From the NCBI RefSeq assembly GCF_003011895.2, contig NZ_PXWF02000258.1, positions 1 to 36,665 of the forward strand: a DNA stretch of 36,665 nt. Reading direction: 5' to 3'. Shown here piece after piece: positions 25,215 through 33,769 of this stretch. The notes beneath the pieces are model-generated. The model was not told the origin of the DNA and made no database searches. It saw nothing but the letters and a program-made list of their open reading frames with translations. This DNA comes from Massilia glaciei (GTDB lineage Bacteria > Pseudomonadota > Gammaproteobacteria > Burkholderiales > Burkholderiaceae_D). The position numbers and the translations under genes were made by a program. Position 1 is the first letter of the stretch; every line of letters begins with the position of its first letter.

Positions 25215-25278
25215 GGTTGCCGATCAGGTTGCCAATCAGGTTGCCGATCAGGTTGAGGGGAAGGCCCGGGCCCGGGCC
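25215..25278. repeat. 12-bp tandem repeat and GC palindrome after the transglycosylase gene
   Basis: GGTTGCCGATCA appears three times with one substitution in the middle copy (25215-25250) plus a partial fourth (25251-25255). A perfect 16-base palindrome GGCCCGGGCCCGGGCC follows at 25263-25278, next to the transglycosylase stop at 25296; on the minus strand it could form a hairpin at the transcript end. The repeat begins 14 bases upstream of the NDUFA9-like ATG, so a change in copy number would alter leader length. Confidence 0.75.
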
Positions 25279-25295
25279 GGGGCCAGGGCAGGGGC

Positions 25296-27251
25296 TCAGG
25301 GCAGGTCGGGCGCGCTGCCGTCGCGCGGGCTCACATGGCCGATCCGCGCCTTGAGCGACTGCGGTTTGTTTTCGAACAGGGCCGCGTAGTTGGTCGCGTT
25401 GGCCATGACGTTCTTGACGTAGCCGCGGGTCTCGGAGAACGGGATCGATTCGATGAACACGGCGCCCTCCATCGGCTCCTTGAGCAGCCGGCGCCAGGTG
25501 CGCGCGCGGCCAGGGCCGGCGTTGTAGCCGGCCGTCGCCAGCGGCTGCGAGCCGTCCACGTTGTTGAGCACCATGTTCAGGTAGTTCGAGCCGAGCAGGA
25601 TGTTGGTGCGCATGTCGTCGAGCATCGAGTGCACGAAGCCGCTCAGGCCGATCTTGCGCGCCACCAGGTCGCCCGTGGCCGGCATCACCTGCATCAGGCC
25701 CGAGGCGCCCACGCGCGAGCGCGCGTCCTGCACGAAGCGCGACTCCTGGCGGATCAGGCCGTACACCCAGGCCTTGTCGAGGCCAAGGCTTTGCACGGTC
25801 GGATGCAGCACCTCGTTGTGCGGCGCCGGAAAGCGCTGGGTGTAGTCGAACAGCGTGCGGGTGCGCTCGGAGGTGTAGACCATGCGGTCGAGCAGCTTGT
25901 TCTGGCGCGCGAACTCGCCGGCCGCCAGCAGCTCGCGCTCGTTCATTTTGCGCGTCTCCCAGTTCCACTCGCGGTTGCCCTCGGGGCGCATGCCCAGCGC
26001 GTACATGCGGACCGCGCGGCGCAGCGCCGGGTTGGCGGCGGCGACCGCGGTTTCGGCAGCCGTCGGCGGCGCGGCGGCCGGTGGGATCGTGATCAACTGG
26101 CCCAGCTCCTCCATCGCCAGCTGGCCGTAGAACGAATTCTGGCCGGCGATGCGGCGGTACAGCGCCAGCGCGTCGACGCCGTGCGCCGGGTGCTGGGCCG
26201 CCGAGGCCTGCAGCGCGCGCGCCAGCCAGTAGCTCCAGGCGCCGTCGTCGCGCAGCGACGGCGGCATCGCCTCGATGGTGGCGCGCACCCGCTCCCATTG
26301 GCCGTGGCGCAGCGCGATCCGGGTCTTCCATTGGGCCGCCTCGCGCGTGAGCGGCGCGCCGGAGGTCAGCAGCCAGTAGTCGTTGGCCTCGGGCGCGAGT
26401 TTGATCGAGGCCGCCAGCGCCACGTTGCTCCAGCCGATCGCGCGCTCCTGCTCGCTCAGGCGCGCGGTGTTTTTGTTGAGAGAGATCGCGGCAAGGCTCA
26501 GGCTGGTGCGCGCCAGCCGTCCCACCGCGACCAGGTAGAGCTCGCGCTCGACGCGGTCTTTGCCGACCCCGCGCGCGACCACCAGCGCCGGCAGGTCGAC
26601 CGCCTGCGCGGCGCGTGTTTCGGAGCCGCCGAGCAGGCCGGCGACGCGGCGCGCCGGGCCGGTGGCGCGGTCCTCCCCGGCCAGGCGCAACTGGGCCAGC
26701 AGGTCGTCGGTGTCGAACTGGCCGGTCTGGTGCAGCGCGGTGATCAGGGCGCCGCAGGCCTCGCCGTAGTTGGACGGGTCGAGCAGCAGCGCGCGCGCCT
26801 CGGGCGCGACGCGCTGGCCCTTGGCCGCGCGCGAGAGCAGCGCGTAGCACTTGACCTGCAGGTCGTCGTTGAGGACGAACAGCGGCAGCACCTGGTCGAA
26901 GGTGGAGAAGTCGCGCCGGCGCCCGAGCTCGAGCAGCCAGTCGTTGCGGATGCGGTCGGTCAGGGCGTTGCCCGGGTGGCGCTCGAGGAAATCGGCGATT
27001 TCGGCGCTCGTGACTTCATTCATGCGCGGTTTGAGCCGATAATAATCGAGATAGGCCGCGAACTCGTGGTTTGGCAGTTGCGCCGCGAGCATCTGCGCGC
27101 GCGCCAGGTTGTCTTGGCGCACGGCGTCGCGCAGCTGCAGGAAGGTTTGGTCGGCGGCGGAGACGGCGCCGCTGTCTTGGGCGAAGGCCGGCAGCGCCAG
27201 CAAACAGGCTCCGCCGAGGATCGCGCGGGCAAATAATTTCGACGGGGACAT
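25296..27251 (-). CDS. slt: Soluble lytic transglycosylase
   Basis: The 651-residue exported enzyme begins MSPSKLFARAILGGACLLALPAFAQD, a signal peptide cleaved after about residue 24. A long alpha-superhelical U and L region follows (about 30-450). The C-terminal SLT domain has the catalytic Glu in GLIRQESRFVQDARSRVGASGLMQVMPAT and the peptidoglycan-binding ATAGYNAGPGRARTW. It cleaves the MurNAc-GlcNAc bond with 1,6-anhydro product formation, in the periplasm. Start: the ATG at 27251 gives the best signal peptide; an ATG at 27287 would add 12 residues (MLNAVFIESFKL) and abut the divergent start of the cyclo-ligase. A much longer frame reaching 28064 runs through that gene and is not real. Confidence 0.92.
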   Translation of the reverse strand: MSPSKLFARAILGGACLLALPAFAQDSGAVSAADQTFLQLRDAVRQDNLARAQMLAAQLPNHEFAAYLDYYRLKPRMNEVTSAEIADFLERHPGNALTDRIRNDWLLELGRRRDFSTFDQVLPLFVLNDDLQVKCYALLSRAAKGQRVAPEARALLLDPSNYGEACGALITALHQTGQFDTDDLLAQLRLAGEDRATGPARRVAGLLGGSETRAAQAVDLPALVVARGVGKDRVERELYLVAVGRLARTSLSLAAISLNKNTARLSEQERAIGWSNVALAASIKLAPEANDYWLLTSGAPLTREAAQWKTRIALRHGQWERVRATIEAMPPSLRDDGAWSYWLARALQASAAQHPAHGVDALALYRRIAGQNSFYGQLAMEELGQLITIPPAAAPPTAAETAVAAANPALRRAVRMYALGMRPEGNREWNWETRKMNERELLAAGEFARQNKLLDRMVYTSERTRTLFDYTQRFPAPHNEVLHPTVQSLGLDKAWVYGLIRQESRFVQDARSRVGASGLMQVMPATGDLVARKIGLSGFVHSMLDDMRTNILLGSNYLNMVLNNVDGSQPLATAGYNAGPGRARTWRRLLKEPMEGAVFIESIPFSETRGYVKNVMANATNYAALFENKPQSLKARIGHVSPRDGSAPDLP

Positions 27252-27287
27252 CAGTTTGAAACTCTCAATAAATACAGCATTCAACAT

Positions 27288-27896
27288 ATGACCGGCGCAC
27301 CTAGAATACCATGCGTGCCGGCCCCTTTGCCAGCGCCCGCGCACGCCAACGACAAGTCGGCGTTGCGCAGGCAACTGCTGGCGGCGCGGCGTGCGATCGA
27401 CCCCGCGCGCAAGATCATGTGGGACCGCGAGATCGGCGCGCGCCTGCTCGCGTGGTCGCGCGCGCGGGCGGTGCCGGAGCTGGCCGTGTATTGGCCCCTT
27501 GCAGGCGAACCGGACCTTAGCGAAGCCTACGCCGAACTGGCGCGGCGTGGCGTACGGCTGGCCTTGCCGGTGGTCACCGCGCGCGCCGCGCCGCTCGCGT
27601 TCGCCCTTTGGGAGCCGGGCGAGGCGATGCAAACAGACCAGATGGGGGTGGCGGTGCCGGCCGCGCTGCGCCCGCTTGCGCGCCCCGGCGCGATCGCGCT
27701 GCCGTGTGTCGGGTTCAATGCGCAGCGCTTCCGGCTCGGCTACGGCGGCGGCTATTACGACCGCACGCTCGAGGCGGCGCCACGGCCGTTCGCGATCGGC
27801 ATCGCCTACGCGCAGCTCGAGGCCGGCTTCGACGGCGCCGCGCACGACATCGCGCTCGACCTGATCATCACCGAGGCCGGACCGCAATGTATCTGA
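27288..27896 (+). CDS. ygfA: 5-formyltetrahydrofolate cyclo-ligase
   Basis: The 202-residue protein contains the family core. DKSALRRQLLAARRAIDP is the usual N-terminal helix, and AVYWPLAGEPDL and LALPVVTARAAPLAFALW follow. The C-terminal FRLGYGGGYYDRTL is the ATP/substrate motif and ITEAGPQ the typical end. The enzyme recycles 5-formyl-THF to 5,10-methenyl-THF, fitting the folate genes folB and metF elsewhere in the window. The ATG at 27288 is only a base from a possible ATG of the divergent transglycosylase. The first ~20 residues (TGAPRIPCVPAPLPAPAHA) are low complexity, so an in-frame GTG at 27315 is an alternative start. Confidence 0.9.
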   Translation: MTGAPRIPCVPAPLPAPAHANDKSALRRQLLAARRAIDPARKIMWDREIGARLLAWSRARAVPELAVYWPLAGEPDLSEAYAELARRGVRLALPVVTARAAPLAFALWEPGEAMQTDQMGVAVPAALRPLARPGAIALPCVGFNAQRFRLGYGGGYYDRTLEAAPRPFAIGIAYAQLEAGFDGAAHDIALDLIITEAGPQCI

Positions 27897-28357
27897 AGCA
27901 GAGGTTGACCTACCTGGCGCTGGCCGCGTTCTTCCTCGGCACGGGGATCTATATCGGGATCGCGCCGGCGCGCGGCCTGCTGTTTTTTTTATTCGAGAGC
28001 GAACCGCGCGAGGCCCGCATCGTCTCGGGCGACCCGGCCTCGAAGGCGCGCGCGGGCCGGCCAATCTATTACGAATACGCGCAGGGCGGCGCGATCGAGC
28101 GCAGCCGCTGGCACTATCCCGACCGGGAGATCGACGGCGGCAAGTCCGGCCGCAACGGCGCCCTCGCCTACCCCGACCCGCTCGACCACAGCCGTGTGGT
28201 GGTGTCGGTGGTCAAGCGCTTCCCGGGCGTGTCGTGCCTCGTGCGCGAGTTCAACTTCGGCAAGATGGTATGGAACGGCATCGTCGGGCTCGGCCTGATG
28301 CTGCTCGGCCTGGGCGCGCTCGGGGTCGCCTTCGTCAAGGCCGGCTACTTCAAGTAG
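27887..28357 (+). CDS. Small two-helix membrane protein of unknown function
   Basis: A 156-residue protein overlaps the cyclo-ligase gene by 10 bases (shared TGTATCTGA), so it is surely the second cistron. It has an N-terminal membrane helix (about residues 6-26, RLTYLALAAFFLGTGIYIGI). A soluble domain of about 100 residues is rich in Tyr, Arg and Asp (RPIYYEYAQGGAIERSRWHYP, AYPDPLDHSRVVVS), and a second helix lies at the C terminus (about 128-153). The overall layout resembles DUF3592 proteins, but I see no decisive motif. The soluble part probably faces the periplasm. No function can be given. Confidence 0.75.
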   Translation: MYLKQRLTYLALAAFFLGTGIYIGIAPARGLLFFLFESEPREARIVSGDPASKARAGRPIYYEYAQGGAIERSRWHYPDREIDGGKSGRNGALAYPDPLDHSRVVVSVVKRFPGVSCLVREFNFGKMVWNGIVGLGLMLLGLGALGVAFVKAGYFK

Positions 28358-28372
28358 GCGGCCTTGGCGGCC

Positions 28373-29206
28373 TCATTTGCCCGCGAGGCGCTGCCACAGC
28401 GCGGTCGTGGGGCCCGCCTGGTTCATGCTGTAGAAGTGCAAGCCCGGCGCGCCGCCGGCCAGCAGGCGCTCGCACAGCGCCGTGACCACGTCGAGGCCGA
28501 AGGCCTTGATCGAGGCGCTGTCGTCGCCGAAGCTGGCCAGCTTGAGGCGCACCCAGCGCGGGATCTCGGCGCCGCACATGTCCGAAAAACGCATCAGCTG
28601 GGTGTAGTTGGTGATCGGCATGATGCCCGGCACCACGGGCACGTCGATGCCCAGCCTGCGGCTTTGCTCCATGAACTGGAAATACGCGTCGGCGTTGTAG
28701 AAATACTGGGTGATGGCCGCGTCGGCGCCGGCCCGCACCTTGCGCGCAAAGTTTTGCAGGTCGTCCTCGGGCGAGCGCGCCTGCGGATGGACTTCGGGAT
28801 AGGCCGCCACCTCGATGTGGAAGGCGTCGCCGGTCTCGGCGCGGATGAATTCGACCAGTTCGCTCGCATAGCGGAATTCGCCGGCGCCGCCGTAACCGCT
28901 GGGCAAGTCGCCGCGCAGGGCGACGATGCGCGACACCCCGGCCAGCTTGAACTGGTTCAACACCTCGCGCACCGATTCGCGCGAACCGCCCACGCACGAG
29001 AGGTGGGGCGCGCCCACGTGGCCCTCGGCCAGGATCTCGCGCACCGTGTCGAGCGTGCCCTGCTGGGTGCTGCCGCCGGCCCCGAACGTGACCGAGAAAT
29101 ACTTGGGATTGTGCCCGGCCAGCTTGGCGCGCGCCACGCGCAGCTTGTCGGCGCCCTCGGCCGTCTTGGGCGGGTAGAACTCGATGCTGAAATTACTTGT
29201 GTCCAT
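28373..29206 (-). CDS. metF: 5,10-methylenetetrahydrofolate reductase
   Basis: The 277-residue enzyme has the MTHFR barrel motifs. FSIEFYPPKTAEG (6-18) holds the catalytic Glu of the active site, YFSVTFGAGGST (36-47) binds FAD, and HLSCVGGSRESV, RIVALRGDLP and AITQYFYNADAYFQFME follow. The C-terminal GLHFYSMNQAGPTTALW closes the barrel. It makes 5-methyl-THF for methionine synthesis. Its ATG overlaps the stop of the PF04020 gene (TAATG), so translation should be coupled. It is the last gene of the ahcY unit, behind the SAH riboswitch. Confidence 0.96.
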   Translation of the reverse strand: MDTSNFSIEFYPPKTAEGADKLRVARAKLAGHNPKYFSVTFGAGGSTQQGTLDTVREILAEGHVGAPHLSCVGGSRESVREVLNQFKLAGVSRIVALRGDLPSGYGGAGEFRYASELVEFIRAETGDAFHIEVAAYPEVHPQARSPEDDLQNFARKVRAGADAAITQYFYNADAYFQFMEQSRRLGIDVPVVPGIMPITNYTQLMRFSDMCGAEIPRWVRLKLASFGDDSASIKAFGLDVVTALCERLLAGGAPGLHFYSMNQAGPTTALWQRLAGK

Positions 29207-29550
29207 TATTTTTTACTCAGGAGCAAGGCCGACAGGGCCCAGGAGATGATGCTGTAGACGATGGCGGCGAGGATCGCGGGCAGGAAGCCGGTCACGTGGA
29301 AACCAGGCACGAACTGCGCCACGCCCCAGAACAGCAAGCCGTTGATGACGAAGATGAACAGGCCGAGCGAGAGCATGGTCACCGGCAGCGTCAGCAGCAC
29401 CAGCACGGGACGGATCAGGGCGTTGACCAGGCCGAGCACGAGGGCGGCGATGAAGGCCGAGCCGATGCTGGCGAATTTCACCGAATCCATCAGGTACGGG
29501 AGCGCGAGCAGTGCGGCGGCGTTGATAAACCAGGTCAGTAGCAGGCGCAT
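29206..29550 (-). CDS. PF04020 (phage holin-like, superfamily IV) membrane protein
   Basis: A 114-residue, very hydrophobic protein has four predicted helices and the PF04020 pattern: WFINAAALLALPYLMDSVKF at the N terminus, LVLGLVNALIRPVLVLLTLPVTMLSLGLFIFVINGLLFW in the middle, and FLPAILAAIVYSIISWALSALL at the end. The Pfam name mentions phage holins, but in proteobacteria these genes are chromosomal and not linked to lysis. The function is unknown. It sits between ahcY and metF and overlaps metF by its stop codon. A role tied to the methyl cycle, or merely a structural neighbour, cannot be decided. ATG at 29550 has a weak GAAGA upstream. Confidence 0.85.
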   Translation of the reverse strand: MRLLLTWFINAAALLALPYLMDSVKFASIGSAFIAALVLGLVNALIRPVLVLLTLPVTMLSLGLFIFVINGLLFWGVAQFVPGFHVTGFLPAILAAIVYSIISWALSALLLSKK

Positions 29551-29629
29551 GGGGGTCTTCTTTATAGTTATGGGTAGGTCGAAATTCAGTGTTAAAAGCG
29601 CGGCGTGAAAAAAGCGCGGTGTTGAAAGC

Positions 29630-29658
29630 GGCCCTTGTCGCATCGTGCGGCAAGGGCC
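29630..29658 (-). terminator. Hairpin downstream of ahcY
   Basis: On the minus strand GGCCCTTG pairs with CAAGGGCC (29630-29658), with an inner CGCA / TGCG. It lies about 40-70 bases after the ahcY stop, between ahcY and the PF04020 gene. No clear T-tract follows, so transcription probably continues in part into the PF04020 and metF genes; an attenuating or processing role is also possible. Confidence 0.45.
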
Positions 29659-29699
29659 TGGTCGTGCTTTGCCAACTGCTGTTTATTTATTAATAAACA

Positions 29700-31124
<1,425 letters not shown>

Positions 31125-31155
31125 CACGCCCTCCTTTCAGTTAGAAAAAAGTAAC

Positions 31156-31224
31156 GTGAGCGCAGTTGCGGTGGTGATTTCCGAGCCTGGCGAAATGGGT
31201 CATTTCGTCGCAACGCTCCTCGGA
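31156..31224 (-). ncRNA. SAH riboswitch in the ahcY leader
   Basis: The minus-strand leader matches the SAH aptamer core step by step. TCCGAGGAGCGTTGCGAC (5' side, ending the first stem and holding the G-rich join) is followed by a short variable hairpin closed by GAAATG / CATTTC, then GCCAGGCTCGG pairs back to CCGAG. CAACTGCGCTCAC completes the pseudoknot, GCGCTCAC facing the GAGCG region. The aptamer starts a few bases after the predicted transcription start and ends 32 bases before the ahcY ATG. SAH riboswitches are known genetic 'on' switches for SAH recycling genes, so high SAH should raise ahcY, the PF04020 gene and metF if they share the transcript. Confidence 0.93.
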
Positions 31225-31230
31225 CTGGGG

Positions 31231-31260
31231 AGTTTAGCATCTTCCGGGCGGGCTTGCCAG
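31231..31260 (-). promoter_or_regulatory. Candidate promoter of the ahcY unit
   Basis: CTGGCA (31255-31260, four of six matches to TTGACA) lies 18 bases upstream of TAAACT (31231-31236, the -10). Transcription would begin about 31224-31226, precisely at the 5' end of the SAH aptamer, which supports the assignment. Confidence 0.6.
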
Positions 31261-31313
31261 AATAGACGAGATCGCGCGGCAGCAATCGCAGGCTGGCAGA
31301 AACCAAATCGGCG

Positions 31314-31354
31314 ACAACAACAACAGCAACAACAACAACAACAACAGCAACAAC
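31314..31354. repeat. (CAA)n microsatellite
   Basis: About thirteen near-perfect CAA units with two CAG interruptions run from 31314 to 31354, upstream of the ahcY promoter and next to a REP-like element. Homopolymer-type trinucleotide repeats are rare in such GC-rich DNA. It is outside any supported gene. Confidence 0.85.
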
Positions 31355-31358
31355 CAAC

Positions 31359-31381
31359 GTCATCCCCGCGAAGGCGGGGAC
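31359..31381. repeat. REP-like element (CATCCCCGCGAAGGCGGGGA)
   Basis: The inverted repeat CCCCGC / GCGGGG around GAAG, flanked by GTCAT and ACCC, is the widespread dispersed intergenic palindrome seen in many proteobacteria. It adjoins the CAA microsatellite and lies between the ends of metK and the ahcY promoter. Weaker relatives occur at 1142-1168 and 11585-11608. Confidence 0.65.
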
Positions 31382-31503
31382 CCATGCTGAGCTCGATTGC
31401 AAGCTAGCGTTGGCAAATTTCGGTCCGGGCCCATAGGTTCGAACTGCATTTATGGGCGAACGCAGTATGGACCCGTTTTCACCGGTTTTTTGAGCGGGGA
31501 TGA

Positions 31504-31532
31504 AAAAATGCGCCCACAGTGGGCGCATTTTT
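31504..31532 (-). terminator. Rho-independent terminator of metK
   Basis: A 14-bp perfect inverted repeat AAAAATGCGCCCAC / GTGGGCGCATTTTT begins about 20 bases after the metK stop codon. On the minus strand the stem is followed by T residues. It is symmetrical, so it could also stop transcription in the other direction. Confidence 0.9.
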
Positions 31533-31552
31533 GATGGCTCGCTACGTGGCGA

Positions 31553-32719
31553 TTACGACAAGCCGGCCTCGGCGCGCAGCAGCTGGACCTTGTCGGTGCG
31601 CTCCCACGTGAATTCCGGCTCCTCGCGCCCGAAGTGGCCGTAGGCCGCCGTCTTCTGGTAGATCGGGCGCAGCAGGTCGAGCATCTGGACGATGCCCTTC
31701 GGGCGCAGGTCGAAATGCTCCATCACCAGCGCGGCGATTTTTTCGTCCGGGATCACGCCCGTGCCCTCGGTGTAGACCGTGATGTTGATCGGCTTGGCCA
31801 CGCCGATCGCGTAGCTGACCTGCACCTGGCACTGGCGCGCCAGGCCGGCCGCGACGATGTTCTTGGCCACGTAGCGCGCCGCGTACGCGGCCGAGCGGTC
31901 GACCTTGGACGGGTCCTTGCCCGAGAACGCGCCGCCGCCGTGCGGCGCCGCGCCGCCGTAGGTGTCGACGATGATCTTGCGCCCGGTCAGGCCGCAATCG
32001 CCCTGCGGGCCGCCGATCACGAAGCGCCCGGTCGGGTTGACCAGGTAGCGCGTGCCTTCGAGCCATTCGCGCGGCAGCACCTGCTTGATGATCTCCTCGA
32101 TCACCGCCTCCTCGATCTGGGCGTGGCTCACGTCCGGATGGTGCTGGGTCGACAGCACCACGGTGTCGACGGCGACCGGCCGGCCGTCGATGTAGCGCAG
32201 CGTGACCTGCGACTTGGCGTCCGGGCGCAGCCACGGCAGGCGCCCGTCCTTGCGCAATTGCGACTGGCGCTCGACCAGACGGTGCGCATAATGGATCGCG
32301 GCGGGCATCAGCTCGGGCGTCTCGTCGCAGGCGTAGCCGAACATCAATCCCTGGTCGCCCGCGCCCTGGTCGAGGTCGAGGCCGGCGCCCTCGTCGACGC
32401 CCTGCGCGATGTCGGGCGACTGCTTGTCGTAGCAGACCATCACGGCGCAGCCGCGGTAGTCGATGCCGAACTCGGTGTTGTCGTAGCCGATGCGCTTGAT
32501 CGTCTCGCGCGCCACCTGGATGTAGTCGACGTTGGCGTGGGTCGTGATTTCACCGGCCAGCACCACCAGTCCGGTGTTGCACAGGGTTTCGGCGGCGACG
32601 CGCGCCTTAGGGTCCTGCTCGAGGATGGCGTCGAGGATCGCATCGGAGATCTGGTCGGCGACCTTGTCGGGATGGCCTTCGGAGACGGACTCGGAGGTGA
32701 AGAGGTAGTTGTTTGACAC
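31553..32719 (-). CDS. metK: S-adenosylmethionine synthetase
   Basis: The 388-residue protein carries the MetK signatures [19 protein letters not shown] (residues 9-27; His and Asp of the ATP site), DQGLMFGYA (about 122-130) and the glycine-rich [29 protein letters not shown], the phosphate-binding loop. The enzyme condenses ATP and methionine to SAM. The start is GTG at 32719 with AGGAG six bases upstream, so translation begins with SNNYLF. It is divergent from the first acyltransferase gene and has its own strong terminator, so it is transcribed separately from ahcY, although both serve the methyl cycle. A hairpin-forming leader lies upstream (32750-32786). Confidence 0.97.
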   Translation of the reverse strand: MSNNYLFTSESVSEGHPDKVADQISDAILDAILEQDPKARVAAETLCNTGLVVLAGEITTHANVDYIQVARETIKRIGYDNTEFGIDYRGCAVMVCYDKQSPDIAQGVDEGAGLDLDQGAGDQGLMFGYACDETPELMPAAIHYAHRLVERQSQLRKDGRLPWLRPDAKSQVTLRYIDGRPVAVDTVVLSTQHHPDVSHAQIEEAVIEEIIKQVLPREWLEGTRYLVNPTGRFVIGGPQGDCGLTGRKIIVDTYGGAAPHGGGAFSGKDPSKVDRSAAYAARYVAKNIVAAGLARQCQVQVSYAIGVAKPINITVYTEGTGVIPDEKIAALVMEHFDLRPKGIVQMLDLLRPIYQKTAAYGHFGREEPEFTWERTDKVQLLRAEAGLS

Positions 32720-32749
32720 GGCAAGCTCCTGTTACTGTTTCGATTAACT

Positions 32750-32786
32750 GTCGCAGTACAGCCTTTGCCTGCGACGCTTTAGCGAC
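32750..32786 (-). promoter_or_regulatory. Hairpin-forming metK leader, candidate regulatory RNA
   Basis: On the minus strand the leader reads GTCGC, then GTCGCAG, then after about 12 bases CTGCGAC. The first and second GTCGC (32786-32782 and 32775-32771) can each pair with the same GCGAC (32754-32750), giving two mutually exclusive hairpins within 70 bases of the metK GTG. It matches no SAM riboswitch class that I can recognise. This is pattern reading only. Confidence 0.35.
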
Positions 32787-32902
32787 ATTTATATTCCGCT
32801 TCGCAAGTTGTCTATTAACTCGGCGGATCCTGCAACGTGGTATTTTACGCTCCTTAAGATTTTTTGGTAAGCAACACCCCTTTTGTTGAATTAAATCAGA
32901 AT

Positions 32903-33769
32903 ATGCTCGTAACCCTGTTCCGCCTCCTCTCCGCCCTACCCCTACCGGCCCTGCACGCCCTCGGCGGCGCGCTCGGCTGGCTGGTCTACTGGGCCTCGCC
33001 GTCCTACCGCCGGCGCCTGCGCGGCAACCTCGAGGCCGCCGGCTACGGCCGGCACCTCTCAAGCGCCGTGGCCGAGGCCGGCAAGGCGATCGTCGAGCTG
33101 CCCTTCGTCTGGTGCGCCGCCCCCGGGCGCGTCGCGCGCCATGCGACGGACGAGAACTGGGACTACGTGCAGTCGGTGCTCGACAGCGGGCGGGGCATCG
33201 TGTTCCTGACGCCGCACCTGGGCTGCTTCGAGATCACGGCCCAGCAGATCGCGCAGCGCACCGCGCTCACGGTCATGTACCGGCCGCCCAAGAAGGCCGC
33301 GCTCAAGCCGCTCATCGAGGGCGCGCGCGCGCGCCACAACCTGCACCTGGCCCCGGCCAACCTGGCGGGCGTGCGGATCCTGGCCAAGGCGCTGCGGCGC
33401 GGCGAGCCGGTCGGCGTGCTGCCCGACCAGGTGCCGCAGGAGGGCGAAGGGGTGTGGGCGCCGTTCTTCGGGCGGCCCGCCTACAGCATGACGCTGCCGG
33501 CCAAGCTGGCGCAGCTGGGCAAGGCCGCGATCATCCTGGTGTACGCCGAGCGGCGCGCCGGCGGCAAGGGCTTCATCGTGCGCTTCGTGCCGTTCGAGGG
33601 CGCGCTCGAGGGCGGGCCGGCGCAGCAGGCCGCCGAGATCAACCGCGCCATGGAGCAGCTCATCGCGCGCTGCCCGGCCCAGTATTTCTGGAGCTACAAC
33701 CGGTACAAGCAGCCCGAGGGCGTCGACGCCCCCGGGCAGGCCGACGCCCCCGCGCGGGCCGACCAATGA
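32903..33769 (+). CDS. Lipid A biosynthesis-type acyltransferase (LpxL/HtrB family), first copy
   Basis: The 288-residue protein begins with a membrane-anchoring helix (LVTLFRLLSALPLPALHALGGALGWLVYW). It then carries the LPLAT catalytic motif H-x4-E in LTPHLGCFEITAQQ, followed by VMYRPPKKAALKPLIEGAR, GVLPDQVPQEGEGVWAPFFG and a C-terminal PAQYFWSYNRYK. It probably transfers a secondary acyl chain from acyl-ACP to the lipid A precursor at the inner membrane. The ATG at 32903 places the helix at the N terminus; a TTG-started extension to 32864 has no better ribosome binding site. It overlaps the next gene by the ATGA stop/start, so the two are coupled, and is divergent from metK. Confidence 0.88.
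   Translation: MLVTLFRLLSALPLPALHALGGALGWLVYWASPSYRRRLRGNLEAAGYGRHLSSAVAEAGKAIVELPFVWCAAPGRVARHATDENWDYVQSVLDSGRGIVFLTPHLGCFEITAQQIAQRTALTVMYRPPKKAALKPLIEGARARHNLHLAPANLAGVRILAKALRRGEPVGVLPDQVPQEGEGVWAPFFGRPAYSMTLPAKLAQLGKAAIILVYAERRAGGKGFIVRFVPFEGALEGGPAQQAAEINRAMEQLIARCPAQYFWSYNRYKQPEGVDAPGQADAPARADQ

Noticed and set aside
25215-25255. Possible small CRISPR-like array
   Set aside because: Units of 12 bp are head-to-tail with no spacers; no cas genes in the window.
27252-27330. 6S RNA gene next to the cyclo-ligase gene (ssrS-ygfA linkage known in other proteobacteria)
   Set aside because: Fewer than 40 bases lie between the divergent genes, far too little for a ~180-base RNA, and the downstream side is coding.
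27252-28064. N-terminal extension of the lytic transglycosylase to 922 residues
   Set aside because: The extension lies antisense over the cyclo-ligase gene, is Arg/Pro-rich, and would hide the signal peptide that starts at 27251.
29206-29550. Prophage holin
   Set aside because: The family name is misleading: no endolysin, capsid or integrase genes are near and the gene is coupled to metF.
31383-31500. Small gene or RNA between the REP-like element and the metK terminator
   Set aside because: No start with a ribosome binding site, no stable long hairpin and no promoter could be supported.
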